NCBI GenBank assembly: GCA_964611575.1
Contig: CAZTAJ010000003.1
Coordinates: 25,363-89,362, forward strand
Length of the DNA: 64,000 nt
Direction of reading: 5' to 3'
Source of the DNA: CAITUY01 sp964611575
GTDB lineage: Bacteria > Verrucomicrobiota > Kiritimatiellia > CAIKKV01 > CAITUY01
Numbering within the stretch: the first letter of the stretch is position 1; each line of letters starts with the position of its first letter. A model generated the notes under the pieces. It searched no databases, was not told the origin of the DNA, and saw only the letters and a list, made by a program, of their open reading frames with translations. Both the position numbers and the translations under genes were made by a program. Positions 17,436 to 24,606 of this stretch are shown here, piece by piece.

Positions 17436-18196
17436 CACCCCGCAAGCTTCTCGAGATACTCGATCCAGGCATCCATGCCCTGGCCGGTCTTGGCGCTCAA
17501 TTCGAACACATACACGCCGGGCCGGATTCGCCGCAGGGACTCGCGGCACAGGCTCAGGCTCCAGTCCAGATGCGGCGCCAGGTCCATCTTCGTGAGCACC
17601 ACCACCGGCGCCTGGCTGAAGAGCGTGGGATACTTGACCGGCTTGTCCTCCCCCTCGGTCGTGGAGAGCAGCGCCACCTTGAACGTCTCGCCCAGGTCGA
17701 ACGCCGCCGGGCACACGAGATTGCCCACGTTTTCGATGAACAGGAGCTTGACCCCCGCTCCCGCCACCTCGGGCAGCAACTCGCCCACCCGCCTGGCATC
17801 GAGATGGCACGCGTTTCGGGTTTCGATCTGCCGCACCTCGGCCCCCTTGCCTATCAGGCGCCGTGCATCGTTGTCCGTCCGCTGGTCACCCGTGATGACC
17901 GCGCACGCCACCCGCCCTCTCAGGCGTTCCAGCGTACGTTCGAGTAAATAGGTTTTGCCGGAGCCGGGCGACGAGATGAGGTTGATCGCGACGATCCCCC
18001 GGGCATTCAGCCAGGACCGATTCTCCTCGGCCTGGGCGTCGTTCTCCGAAAGCACCTTGCGCTCCAGCGTCAGCGTCCGCCGCGTGGGCGTCCCGTGATC
18101 GTGATCGTGGGGATGATCGTGATCATGGGTGTGCCCAACGCCATGTACATGATCATGATCGTGATCGACATCGCCGCAACCGCAGTCTTTACACAT
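17435..18196 (-). CDS. hypB: Hydrogenase nickel-incorporation GTPase HypB
   Basis: From the ATG at 18196 the product is 253 residues. The N-terminus MCKDCGCG is the high-affinity nickel motif, followed by a His/Asp-rich tract (about residues 9-35, at least 10 His), seen in HypB proteins that store nickel. The GTPase domain has a P-loop (SSPGSGKT), switch residues (ITGDQRTDNDA), an ENVGNLVCP metal-site motif, TKMDL and a final SAKTGQGMDAW. HypB and HypA deliver Ni to the large subunit precursor of the [NiFe] hydrogenase. It lies downstream of hypA with a REPIN-like repeat between them. The stop codon is contiguous with a heptamer array. Confidence 0.97.
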   Translation of the reverse strand: MCKDCGCGDVDHDHDHVHGVGHTHDHDHPHDHDHGTPTRRTLTLERKVLSENDAQAEENRSWLNARGIVAINLISSPGSGKTYLLERTLERLRGRVACAVITGDQRTDNDARRLIGKGAEVRQIETRNACHLDARRVGELLPEVAGAGVKLLFIENVGNLVCPAAFDLGETFKVALLSTTEGEDKPVKYPTLFSQAPVVVLTKMDLAPHLDWSLSLCRESLRRIRPGVYVFELSAKTGQGMDAWIEYLEKLAG

Positions 18197-18260
18197 GGTC
18201 AGTTTCCCCTCTTCAATCACGGACCGACGATTCCGAAGCGCGATCAAGCGCATCCACTCA

Positions 18261-18310
18261 GGGAGGGACGGCGTGTCGCCGTCCGCGGCGCGCAACAGGC
18301 GCGCCCTCCC
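18261..18310. repeat. REPIN-like double hairpin, family A copy 1
   Basis: A 50-base element with outer arms GGGAGGG and CCCTCCC encloses two hairpins, GACGGCG-tgt-CGCCGTC and GGCGCGC-aacag-GCGCGCC. It lies between hypA and hypB. Near-identical copies occur at 41334-41383 (opposite orientation, one mismatch) and 56826-56874. Confidence 0.88.
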
Positions 18311-18363
18311 CTGCGGGAACGGGCAGCAGCCCGTTACTCCAACTTAACGGGTCCTGGCTGAAT

Positions 18364-18735
18364 TCACGGTTCTTCATGCGCCTCTCCCGTCTCCGTTTCG
18401 ATCTCGGCGGATCGGATGTAAAGCTCGCGGCCTGCCTCAATCTCGACCTCATGGCTCCCGCAGGCCGCACAGTAAACAAACGGCGCATCCGGGACGGACA
18501 CGTCTCCACAGGCCTTGCACCGCACCGAAGCGGCCACGGACTCCACCTCCAATGCCGACCCCGCGAGCAGGGTTTCTTCCGACGCCAACGGAAACACCAT
18601 GCGAAGCGCTTCGGGATCGACTCCCGAAAGGGCTCCGACCACCACCCGGATCGACAGGACCCGCGTCGCGCCCTGCGCCTTCGCGGCGGCCCCCACCTGG
18701 TCGATCAGCGCCTGGGCTATGGAGAGTTCGTGCAT
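18364..18735 (-). CDS. hypA: Hydrogenase nickel chaperone HypA
   Basis: This 123-residue protein starts with MHELSIAQ, where Met1-His2-Glu3 forms the nickel site of HypA. Two CxxC pairs form the structural zinc site (CKACG and CAACG, residues about 73-94). The C-terminal tail (RSAEIETETGEAHEEP) is short and acidic. It works with HypB to insert Ni into the hydrogenase large subunit. The spacer to hypE upstream is filled by nested heptamer arrays, unlike the overlapping junctions of the other hyp genes. Confidence 0.96.
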   Translation of the reverse strand: MHELSIAQALIDQVGAAAKAQGATRVLSIRVVVGALSGVDPEALRMVFPLASEETLLAGSALEVESVAASVRCKACGDVSVPDAPFVYCAACGSHEVEIEAGRELYIRSAEIETETGEAHEEP

Positions 18736-18752
18736 CGCAGACTCAGGTGGGG

Positions 18753-19002
18753 AGGGTTCGGGGTTCAGGGTTCAGGGTGGCCACCGGCTTGTGGACCCTA
18801 TGGATCGGGACAGGGAGAACGAACGCCCAACCCCGCGGGACGCGGGGCAAGCACATATCCCGCCGGAGGCGGGAACCAACGTCTAACGCCGTACGTCCAA
18901 GGGGGAAGTTGCCGCTTTGAGCGTTGGTTGTTGGATGTTGAACGTTGGGCGTTGAGGCTATCTTCTCAGCCCTGAACCCTGAACCCTGAACCCTGAACCC
19001 TG
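18753..19002. repeat. Nested inverted heptamer arrays between hypE and hypA
   Basis: The outer pair is AGGGTTC/GGGGTTC units at 18753-18777 (3.5 units) against CCCTGAA units at 18970-19002 (4.7 units). The inner pair is CCAACGT, CTAACGC, CGTACGT at 18876-18900 against GCGTTGG, TTGTTGG, ATGTTGA, ACGTTGG, GCGTTGA at 18921-18955. Two further small hairpins (CCCCGCGGGACGCGGGG and CCCGCCGGAGGCGGG) lie at about 18830-18873. The element ends 15 bases from the hypE stop and 18 bases from the hypA start, and fills the entire spacer. Confidence 0.88.
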
Positions 19003-19017
19003 CGTATTCGCCGTGCA

Positions 19018-20028
19018 TCAGCAGATCCTCGGCAGCAGTTCGCCGCGCGGCACGTCAACCAGGCGCCGGCCGCCCGTAACCGTCTCCAGCCACACCCGCC
19101 CGCCCTGGCGAACGACGCTCCCGATACAGGCGGCACCGCGGCCCTCCTCCATTCCGTGCCAGCAGTGCAGGATGGCCTCCGACACCGATGGCGCGCACAC
19201 CAGCACCATCCGCCCCTCGGAGGCCACGTGCAGCGGGTCGAGCCCCAGCATGTCCGACACGGCCCGCACGGCCGGCGACAACGGGATCGCCGTCTCGTGC
19301 AGCAGAATGCCCAGGGGACGCTCCTCCACGACTTCATTCAGCACAGCCGCCAGCCCCCCGCGCGTCGGGTCGCGCATGAACCGCACGCCGGCCGCCAGCG
19401 GTTCGATGGCCTGGACCAGGCGATGGACCGGCCCCGTGTCGCTGACCGGCCCCTGCGTAATCCCGATCGCCTGCCGCGCCGCCATGACCGCCATGCCGTG
19501 TTCCGCCAGCGGCCCGCTGACCAGCACGCAATCGCCCTCGACGATCCGGTCGGCTCCCAGCGTAAACGCCTCGATCCGCTCGCCGATGCCGGCCGTGTTG
19601 ATGTAGAGGCCGTCACATTGCCCGTGCGCCACAACCTTCGTATCGCCGGTGACCACAGCCACCCCGCACGCCGTCGCCGCATCACGCACGGCATCGAGCA
19701 CGCGGCGCAGCACATCGAGCGGCAACCCTTCCTCCAGGATCAGCGCGAGCGACAACCAGCGCGGCACGCTGCCGCACACGGCCAGGTCGTTCACCGTGCC
19801 ATGCACCGCGAGATCGCCGATGGTGCCGCCGGGAAACTCAAGCGGCTGCACCACGAAACTGTCGGTCGTAAACACGAAGGTGCGACCGCGCGGCACAGGC
19901 AGGGTGGCGCCGTCGGGCAGGCCCCGCAACGGACCGTCGCCAAACCGGCTCACAATCTCGCGCTGGATCAGCTCGCGCGAAAGCCGCCCGCCGCCCCCAT
20001 GCGCCAGTTGGATGGTTTCAGTGTTCAT
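19018..20028 (-). CDS. hypE: Hydrogenase maturation protein HypE (thiocarboxamide dehydratase)
   Basis: From the ATG at 20028, which overlaps the hypD stop as ATGA, the product is 336 residues. It has the AIR-synthase-like ATP fold: LAHGGGGRLSRELIQ, the Gly-rich VFTTDSFVV and FPGGTIGDLAVHGTVND. It ends with the conserved ELLPRIC, whose terminal cysteine receives carbamoyl from HypF and is dehydrated to thiocyanate, the source of the active-site CN ligands. All features are complete. The 3' end is followed within 15 bases by a heptamer array. Confidence 0.97.
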   Translation of the reverse strand: MNTETIQLAHGGGGRLSRELIQREIVSRFGDGPLRGLPDGATLPVPRGRTFVFTTDSFVVQPLEFPGGTIGDLAVHGTVNDLAVCGSVPRWLSLALILEEGLPLDVLRRVLDAVRDAATACGVAVVTGDTKVVAHGQCDGLYINTAGIGERIEAFTLGADRIVEGDCVLVSGPLAEHGMAVMAARQAIGITQGPVSDTGPVHRLVQAIEPLAAGVRFMRDPTRGGLAAVLNEVVEERPLGILLHETAIPLSPAVRAVSDMLGLDPLHVASEGRMVLVCAPSVSEAILHCWHGMEEGRGAACIGSVVRQGGRVWLETVTGGRRLVDVPRGELLPRIC

Positions 20029-21122
20029 TCCATGTACTTGAAATACGCCGAGCACGTCCCCTCGGAACTCACCATGCAGGGGCCCACGGGACGATCCGGC
20101 GTGCAGGCGGTCCCGAACAGCGGGCACTCCGGCGGACGCAGTTTTCCCTTGAGCACGTCACCGCAGCGGCAGGCGGGGTTCTCACGCCCCAGCGCCACGG
20201 TCACGCCGTGCCGACGTTCGGCGTCATACCCGGCCACCGCCTCGCGCAGTCCCAGCCCGCTGGCCGGGATCGTGCCGATTCCCCGCCAGGCCGCGTCGAC
20301 CGGTTCCAGGTAACGCGCCATTAACTCCTGCGCGCGGGCGTTGCCACACTGGGTCACGACCCGCGCATACCGGTTATCCACACGCGCCTCGCCCACGGCA
20401 ACCTGCTGCAGAATGCCCTCAACGCCGTAGAGAATGTCCAGCGGCTCAAACCCGGCAATCACGCACGGCACGCGGTAGTGTTCCACAAAGGGGAGGTAGG
20501 CGTCAGCCCCTATAATGGCGCTGACATGGGCGGGGCACAGGAACGCATCGATGCGAATCTCGGGATCAGCCAGCAGGGCATGCAGCGCCGGGGGCACGAG
20601 TTTGAAGGCCGTAAGCAACGAGACGTTGCGCAAGCCGCGTTGCAGGGTGGTGTCGAGCATGCTGATCACCGGCGCGATGGTGGTCTCGAAGCCGATGGCC
20701 AGGAAGACGACCTCGGTGGCGGGCTCCGCCGCCGCCAGCTCGATCGCGCGGGCCGGGCTGTAACACACCTCGATCCGGCCGCCCTTCGAGCGACAGGCGG
20801 CCAGCGTCGTCTCCGAGCCCGGGACGTTCAACATGTCGCCAAACGTCACGACCAAGATGCCGCGGCCGGCAAGTTCGACGGCGGCATCGACATATTGCGT
20901 GGGCGTGACACAGACGGGGCAGCCCGGCCCGCTGATCAGCGTCACGCACCCGGGCAGGACCTGGCGGATGCCGTAACGCGCAATGGCCATGGTATGGCTG
21001 CCGCACACCTCCATGATGGCCACCCGGCGCCCGGCCGCCGTCAACGTCCGGCCGACCTCATCGAGGCGCACACGAATTGCCGCAGCGGCCGCCGGATTTC
21101 TGAAGCCTTCGATGTATTTCAT
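20025..21122 (-). CDS. hypD: Hydrogenase maturation Fe-S protein HypD
   Basis: This 365-residue protein carries the HypD signatures VCGSHTMAIARYGI near residue 39, SGPGCPVCVTP near 65, the central CPAHVSAIIGADAY, and the C-terminal cysteines (ACRCGDVL, ECPLFGTAC, GPCMVSSEGTC) that hold the [4Fe-4S] cluster. With HypC it forms the scaffold on which the Fe(CN)2CO unit is assembled. The start overlaps the hypC stop, and the stop overlaps the hypE start (ATGA in both cases), so hypC, hypD and hypE are coupled. Confidence 0.98.
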   Translation of the reverse strand: MKYIEGFRNPAAAAAIRVRLDEVGRTLTAAGRRVAIMEVCGSHTMAIARYGIRQVLPGCVTLISGPGCPVCVTPTQYVDAAVELAGRGILVVTFGDMLNVPGSETTLAACRSKGGRIEVCYSPARAIELAAAEPATEVVFLAIGFETTIAPVISMLDTTLQRGLRNVSLLTAFKLVPPALHALLADPEIRIDAFLCPAHVSAIIGADAYLPFVEHYRVPCVIAGFEPLDILYGVEGILQQVAVGEARVDNRYARVVTQCGNARAQELMARYLEPVDAAWRGIGTIPASGLGLREAVAGYDAERRHGVTVALGRENPACRCGDVLKGKLRPPECPLFGTACTPDRPVGPCMVSSEGTCSAYFKYME

Positions 21123-21334
21123 CGGCTGAGTTCGTCGAATAACTGCAACACGGCATCCGCCTCAGCCTGGTTCATCTTCTCAATGGCATACCCCGCGTGG
21201 ACGATGACGTAGGTTCCCAGCATCACGCCCGGCACCAGCGACAGGTCGACCTCATGACGACTGCCGTCCAACTCCGCGACGCCCGTTCCGTCGGCGCGCA
21301 GTTCCACAAGTTTCATCGGTACCGCCAGACACAT
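21119..21334 (-). CDS. hypC: Hydrogenase maturation chaperone HypC
   Basis: This 71-residue protein starts MCLAVPMKL, the HypC/HupF signature in which Cys2 binds the Fe(CN)2CO unit and the large subunit precursor. The rest (VDLSLVPGVMLGTYVIVHAGYAIEK) is the small beta-barrel. It ends in an ATGA overlap with hypD and starts 4 bases after the hypF stop. Confidence 0.97.
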   Translation of the reverse strand: MCLAVPMKLVELRADGTGVAELDGSRHEVDLSLVPGVMLGTYVIVHAGYAIEKMNQAEADAVLQLFDELSR

Positions 21335-21338
21335 CGTT

Positions 21339-23669
21339 TCAGCCCCCCGCCACCACCGCCTGTCCCAACGCGATGCACCCGTCCCCCGGCGGCGTGGACC
21401 CGTGCCGCAAGACCTCCAAGCCGGCCGATTCCAGGTCCGTCACGAGCAACTCGTTGAGGATGCGGTTCATGAACACGCCGCCGCTCAAGGCCACCCTCCG
21501 CTGCCTACAGTAATGACACTTTGACTGTATCATTTGCGAAGCCGCCTTCGCAAGCGCGACGTGGAAGGCTAACGCCCACAGGGGTGCGTGGTCACGCACC
21601 GTGGGATCGTCAGAGAGAACACGAAAGGCCGGGGCCCAGTCGACCACCAACAGGCCCTGTTCCTCGCGCGTTTCGAACGGCACGTCGGGCAACCGGGTCT
21701 CACGACAGGCCCGGGCCGCTGCTTCGAGCCGAATCGCCGGCTGCCCTTCGTAAGTAATGACGCGGGGCGCCACTCCCAGCGCGACGGCCACCGCGTCGAA
21801 GACACGACCGGCCGCCCGCGAGAGCGGAGCATTCACGCCCTGTTGCGCCTGCATCGCCCAGACGCCGGCTTCCATCTCCCCGACGCCCAACGCTGCCAGG
21901 CGTTCCGGCACCAGCGGAATGCCCGCGGTCGCCCAGCGGCCCACGAGTTGGCGCGCGGGTTCCCGGACCGCGGCATCGCCACCCGGCAGCGGGACAGGCG
22001 CGAAGGTCGCGAGCCGCCGGAACCCCGTTTCATTCACGGCCAGCAATTCGGCGCCCCACACGGTGCCATCGGCACCCCACCCCGTCCCATCCATGACCAG
22101 CGCCAGCCCTTCGCGATACCCGTGCTCCGCCAGGCAGGCCACCGCGTGCGCGTGGTGGTGCTGCACCTCGACGACCGGCACACCGCTCGCCCGCGCCAGA
22201 CGACGGCCGAACGCCGCCGATTGCATGTCGGGATGCGCGTCCACCGCCACTGCTTCCGGCGACTTGCGCAGAAACTCAGGCAGCGTCCGCACCACCGTCT
22301 CGAACCCGTCCAACGCCTCAGGGGTGTCCAGATCGCCGATGTGCGGCGACAGCACCACGCGGTTGCCGTAACCCAGCGCGACGGCGTTCTTCATGTCGGC
22401 CCCCATGGCGAGGGCCGGCCGACCCAGAGACCAGGCCAGCGCCACGGGCTCCGGCGCATACCCGCGAGCCCGCCGCCAGACCTGCGGCACATCGCCCTGC
22501 ATCGCGCAAACCGAGTCGTCGTTGCGCAAGGTGATGTCCCGATCGTGCGTCAGCCAGGCATCCGCAATGCCCGCCAGTCGTTCGTGCGCCTCGGCATTCC
22601 CCAACGCGATCGGCTCGCCGCGACGATTGCCGCTGGTCATCACCAGCAGGTCGAACGCCGGAGTGGGGTCCCCCGTCAGCGGCTCGGCGAGCAGTCGATG
22701 CAAGGGCGTGGTGGGCAGCATCACGCCCAGCGTCCGGGCATCTGGGGTGAGCAGGTCCGTCGGCAGGCGCCCCGCCCCGACCGCGTCCGGCAGCACGTCC
22801 AGGATGACGATCGGCGCCGCCGCCGATTCCAGCAGTTCCGCCGCTGCCCGGGGAACCCGGCAGAAACGGCGCACGGCGGCCAGGTCGCGCGCCATGACGG
22901 CGAACGGTTTGTGCGGTCGCCGTTTGCAGTCGCGGAGCCGTTGCAGCGTCGCGCGATTGAAGGCGTCGGCCGAAAGCAGATACCCGCCGAGGCCCCGTAC
23001 GGCCACGATCCGGCCCGCCCGCAGCGCCGCGCGTGCCGCCGGAATCGCCCCGCCGCCCCGCACCGTTGGGTGGGACGGGGCCGCGTATGTCACTTGCGGA
23101 CCGCAGGCGGGGCACGCCATGCTCTCGGCATGGAACCGGCGATCGGCAGGATTCTCGTATTCCGTCCGGCACGCGGGACAAAGAGGGAAGGCGGCCAGGG
23201 TTGTGCGCTCACGGTCGTACGGCATGGCGGTCACCACCGTGTACCGCGGGCCGCATTGCGTGCAGGTCGTAAACGGATAGCCGTAGCGCCGGTCGGCCGG
23301 ATCGAAGATCTCGCGGGCGCAATCGGCACACAGCCGCAGGTCGGCGGGGATGACGATGTCGGCGGCGTCGGGACTCACGCTCGCCACGATCCGAAACGGC
23401 AGGCGGGCGGGCCCCGTCAGGGATTCAGCCGACACGCGGGTCACCGTATCGAGCCGGGCATTCGGCGGAAGGCATGACGGAAGCGCGGCCATGAATCCGG
23501 TCACCTGGGACGCAGGCCCGTCGAGCACGAGCCGCACCACGCCGGCACGGTTCTGCACCCAGCCGCCGAGGCCGGCATCGCACGCCAGCCGGTACAGCGC
23601 CGGACGGAATCCGACCCCCTGCACGACGCCGCGCAGATCGTAGGTGTGTCTGACGACAGGTTCCGACAA
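21339..23669 (-). CDS. hypF: Carbamoyltransferase HypF
   Basis: This 776-residue protein has all HypF domains in order: acylphosphatase (RGVVQGVGFRPALYRLA, residues 13-30), two zinc fingers (CADC...CTQC and CPAC...CPAC, about 117-190), a YrdC-like Sua5 domain (LRAGRIVAVRGLGGYLLSAD...HKPFAVMARD) and a Kae1-like carbamoyltransferase domain with VEVQHHHAHAVAC. It makes the carbamoyl group transferred to HypE. The start is a TTG at 23669 with GAGGAG 7 bases upstream; no in-frame ATG is near. A heptamer array lies 24 bases upstream. Confidence 0.97.
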   Translation of the reverse strand: MSEPVVRHTYDLRGVVQGVGFRPALYRLACDAGLGGWVQNRAGVVRLVLDGPASQVTGFMAALPSCLPPNARLDTVTRVSAESLTGPARLPFRIVASVSPDAADIVIPADLRLCADCAREIFDPADRRYGYPFTTCTQCGPRYTVVTAMPYDRERTTLAAFPLCPACRTEYENPADRRFHAESMACPACGPQVTYAAPSHPTVRGGGAIPAARAALRAGRIVAVRGLGGYLLSADAFNRATLQRLRDCKRRPHKPFAVMARDLAAVRRFCRVPRAAAELLESAAAPIVILDVLPDAVGAGRLPTDLLTPDARTLGVMLPTTPLHRLLAEPLTGDPTPAFDLLVMTSGNRRGEPIALGNAEAHERLAGIADAWLTHDRDITLRNDDSVCAMQGDVPQVWRRARGYAPEPVALAWSLGRPALAMGADMKNAVALGYGNRVVLSPHIGDLDTPEALDGFETVVRTLPEFLRKSPEAVAVDAHPDMQSAAFGRRLARASGVPVVEVQHHHAHAVACLAEHGYREGLALVMDGTGWGADGTVWGAELLAVNETGFRRLATFAPVPLPGGDAAVREPARQLVGRWATAGIPLVPERLAALGVGEMEAGVWAMQAQQGVNAPLSRAAGRVFDAVAVALGVAPRVITYEGQPAIRLEAAARACRETRLPDVPFETREEQGLLVVDWAPAFRVLSDDPTVRDHAPLWALAFHVALAKAASQMIQSKCHYCRQRRVALSGGVFMNRILNELLVTDLESAGLEVLRHGSTPPGDGCIALGQAVVAGG

Positions 23670-23692
23670 TGCTCAACTCCTCGTGATCACTC

Positions 23693-23842
23693 AGGGTTCG
23701 GGGTTCAGGGTTCAGAAAGAGAGCATGACGAATGTCTGGCCTTTATCGCCATCATAGTCGCAATCCTCATGGGCTGCCCCGTAAATTAGGATCGCGATTA
23801 TGGTTACGATTAGGCCCTGAACCCCGAACCCTGAACCCTCCC
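23693..23842. repeat. Nested inverted heptamer arrays between sprT-like gene and hypF
   Basis: AGGGTTC, GGGGTTC, AGGGTTC lie at 23693-23713 and CCCTGAA, CCCCGAA, CCCTGAA, CCCTCCC at 23815-23842, the last unit touching the stop codon of the SprT-like gene. Inside, TCGCCATCATAGTCGC (about 23749-23764) and the complement of GCGATTATGGTTACGA (about 23794-23809) are a second, degenerate inverted pair. Confidence 0.88.
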
Positions 23843-24553
23843 TTACCTCGCTAATACATTCACCAACTCCGCCGACAACTGCTGCATGCGTTCGAAATCG
23901 GGAAACCGTCGCTCCAGCCGGCGGTAGGTCGCATGATGATGCCGACACCGGACGCCGGATTCAGACGGCACCACGGCATGCAGCATCTCGTGAAAGACAA
24001 TGTAACTGACGAAATCGACGGGCACTCGCGGGTCGTCCAGCAGCGGGTTGATGCGCACGAGGTCCTGGGACTTGACGTAGGATCCGTAACGGATCGTTCG
24101 GGTCCGTGCCCGCCGGCGGCGCCGCCCGCGCGCGCCCCAGCCAATCCGGCACGCCAATCGCCCCTGGAAGAACTCATGGTTCACGCGATCCCGGATCATG
24201 GCGAGGTCATGGACTCGTCCGCGCGTCAGCAATTGGCGCGAGGCCGGCGAACGCGGCGCAGGCGTCAGGGTGCCGGCAAAATGCGAGACGATGCGCCAGG
24301 CCGCGGCATCCCGCGTGCGCAGGTAACGGCCCAGAGCGTCAAGCACCGTGTCGGGAGCCTGGCTGAAGGCCCGGTCAACACGCAGGCGCACCACACCGAG
24401 CGGATCGAAGCGCATGGACACCATGGAAGCGCGGTTGCGGGTGAATACCACCCGGACAAGGCGCCCGCTCTGGGCCGTCAGCCACGCCTCCATCCGTTCC
24501 GCCGTCCAGCGGGGCGCGAAAAGGCTTAGTTGCGTCTGGGCTTTGAGCTCCAT
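23843..24553 (-). CDS. SprT-like zinc metallopeptidase
   Basis: This 236-residue protein has the SprT-like motif HEMLHAVVP (His188, Glu189, His192) and a third ligand candidate in CRHHHATYRRLERRFPDF (His206-His208). It is preceded by ATIRYGSYV-type strands and INPLLDDPRVP, as in SprT/YgjP-type proteins. Residues 140-153 are strikingly Arg/Gly-rich and may bind nucleic acid. The family includes SPRTN-like DNA-protein crosslink proteases, but most bacterial members are uncharacterised. GGGGA lies 6 bases before the start. It lies between a glycosidase gene and hypF, with no obvious functional link. Confidence 0.85.
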   Translation of the reverse strand: MELKAQTQLSLFAPRWTAERMEAWLTAQSGRLVRVVFTRNRASMVSMRFDPLGVVRLRVDRAFSQAPDTVLDALGRYLRTRDAAAWRIVSHFAGTLTPAPRSPASRQLLTRGRVHDLAMIRDRVNHEFFQGRLACRIGWGARGRRRRRARTRTIRYGSYVKSQDLVRINPLLDDPRVPVDFVSYIVFHEMLHAVVPSESGVRCRHHHATYRRLERRFPDFERMQQLSAELVNVLAR

Positions 24554-24606
24554 TCATGTTCCCCAATGGCGCTGGCCGTCCTCCCCGGCCACGAACCCGG
24601 CGGCCG

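Noticed and set aside
17214..19002. CRISPR-like repeats
   Set aside because: The repeats are 7 bases, directly contiguous and inverted between arms, with no unique spacers and no cas genes.
18753..19002. Eukaryote-type telomere repeat (TTAGGG)
   Set aside because: The unit is 7 bases (TTCAGGG), short and internal, and other spacers use different units.
21588..23477. Long open frame on the plus strand opposite hypF
   Set aside because: High GC makes antisense frames open. The hypF reading has all domains; this one has only Arg/His-rich low-complexity sequence.
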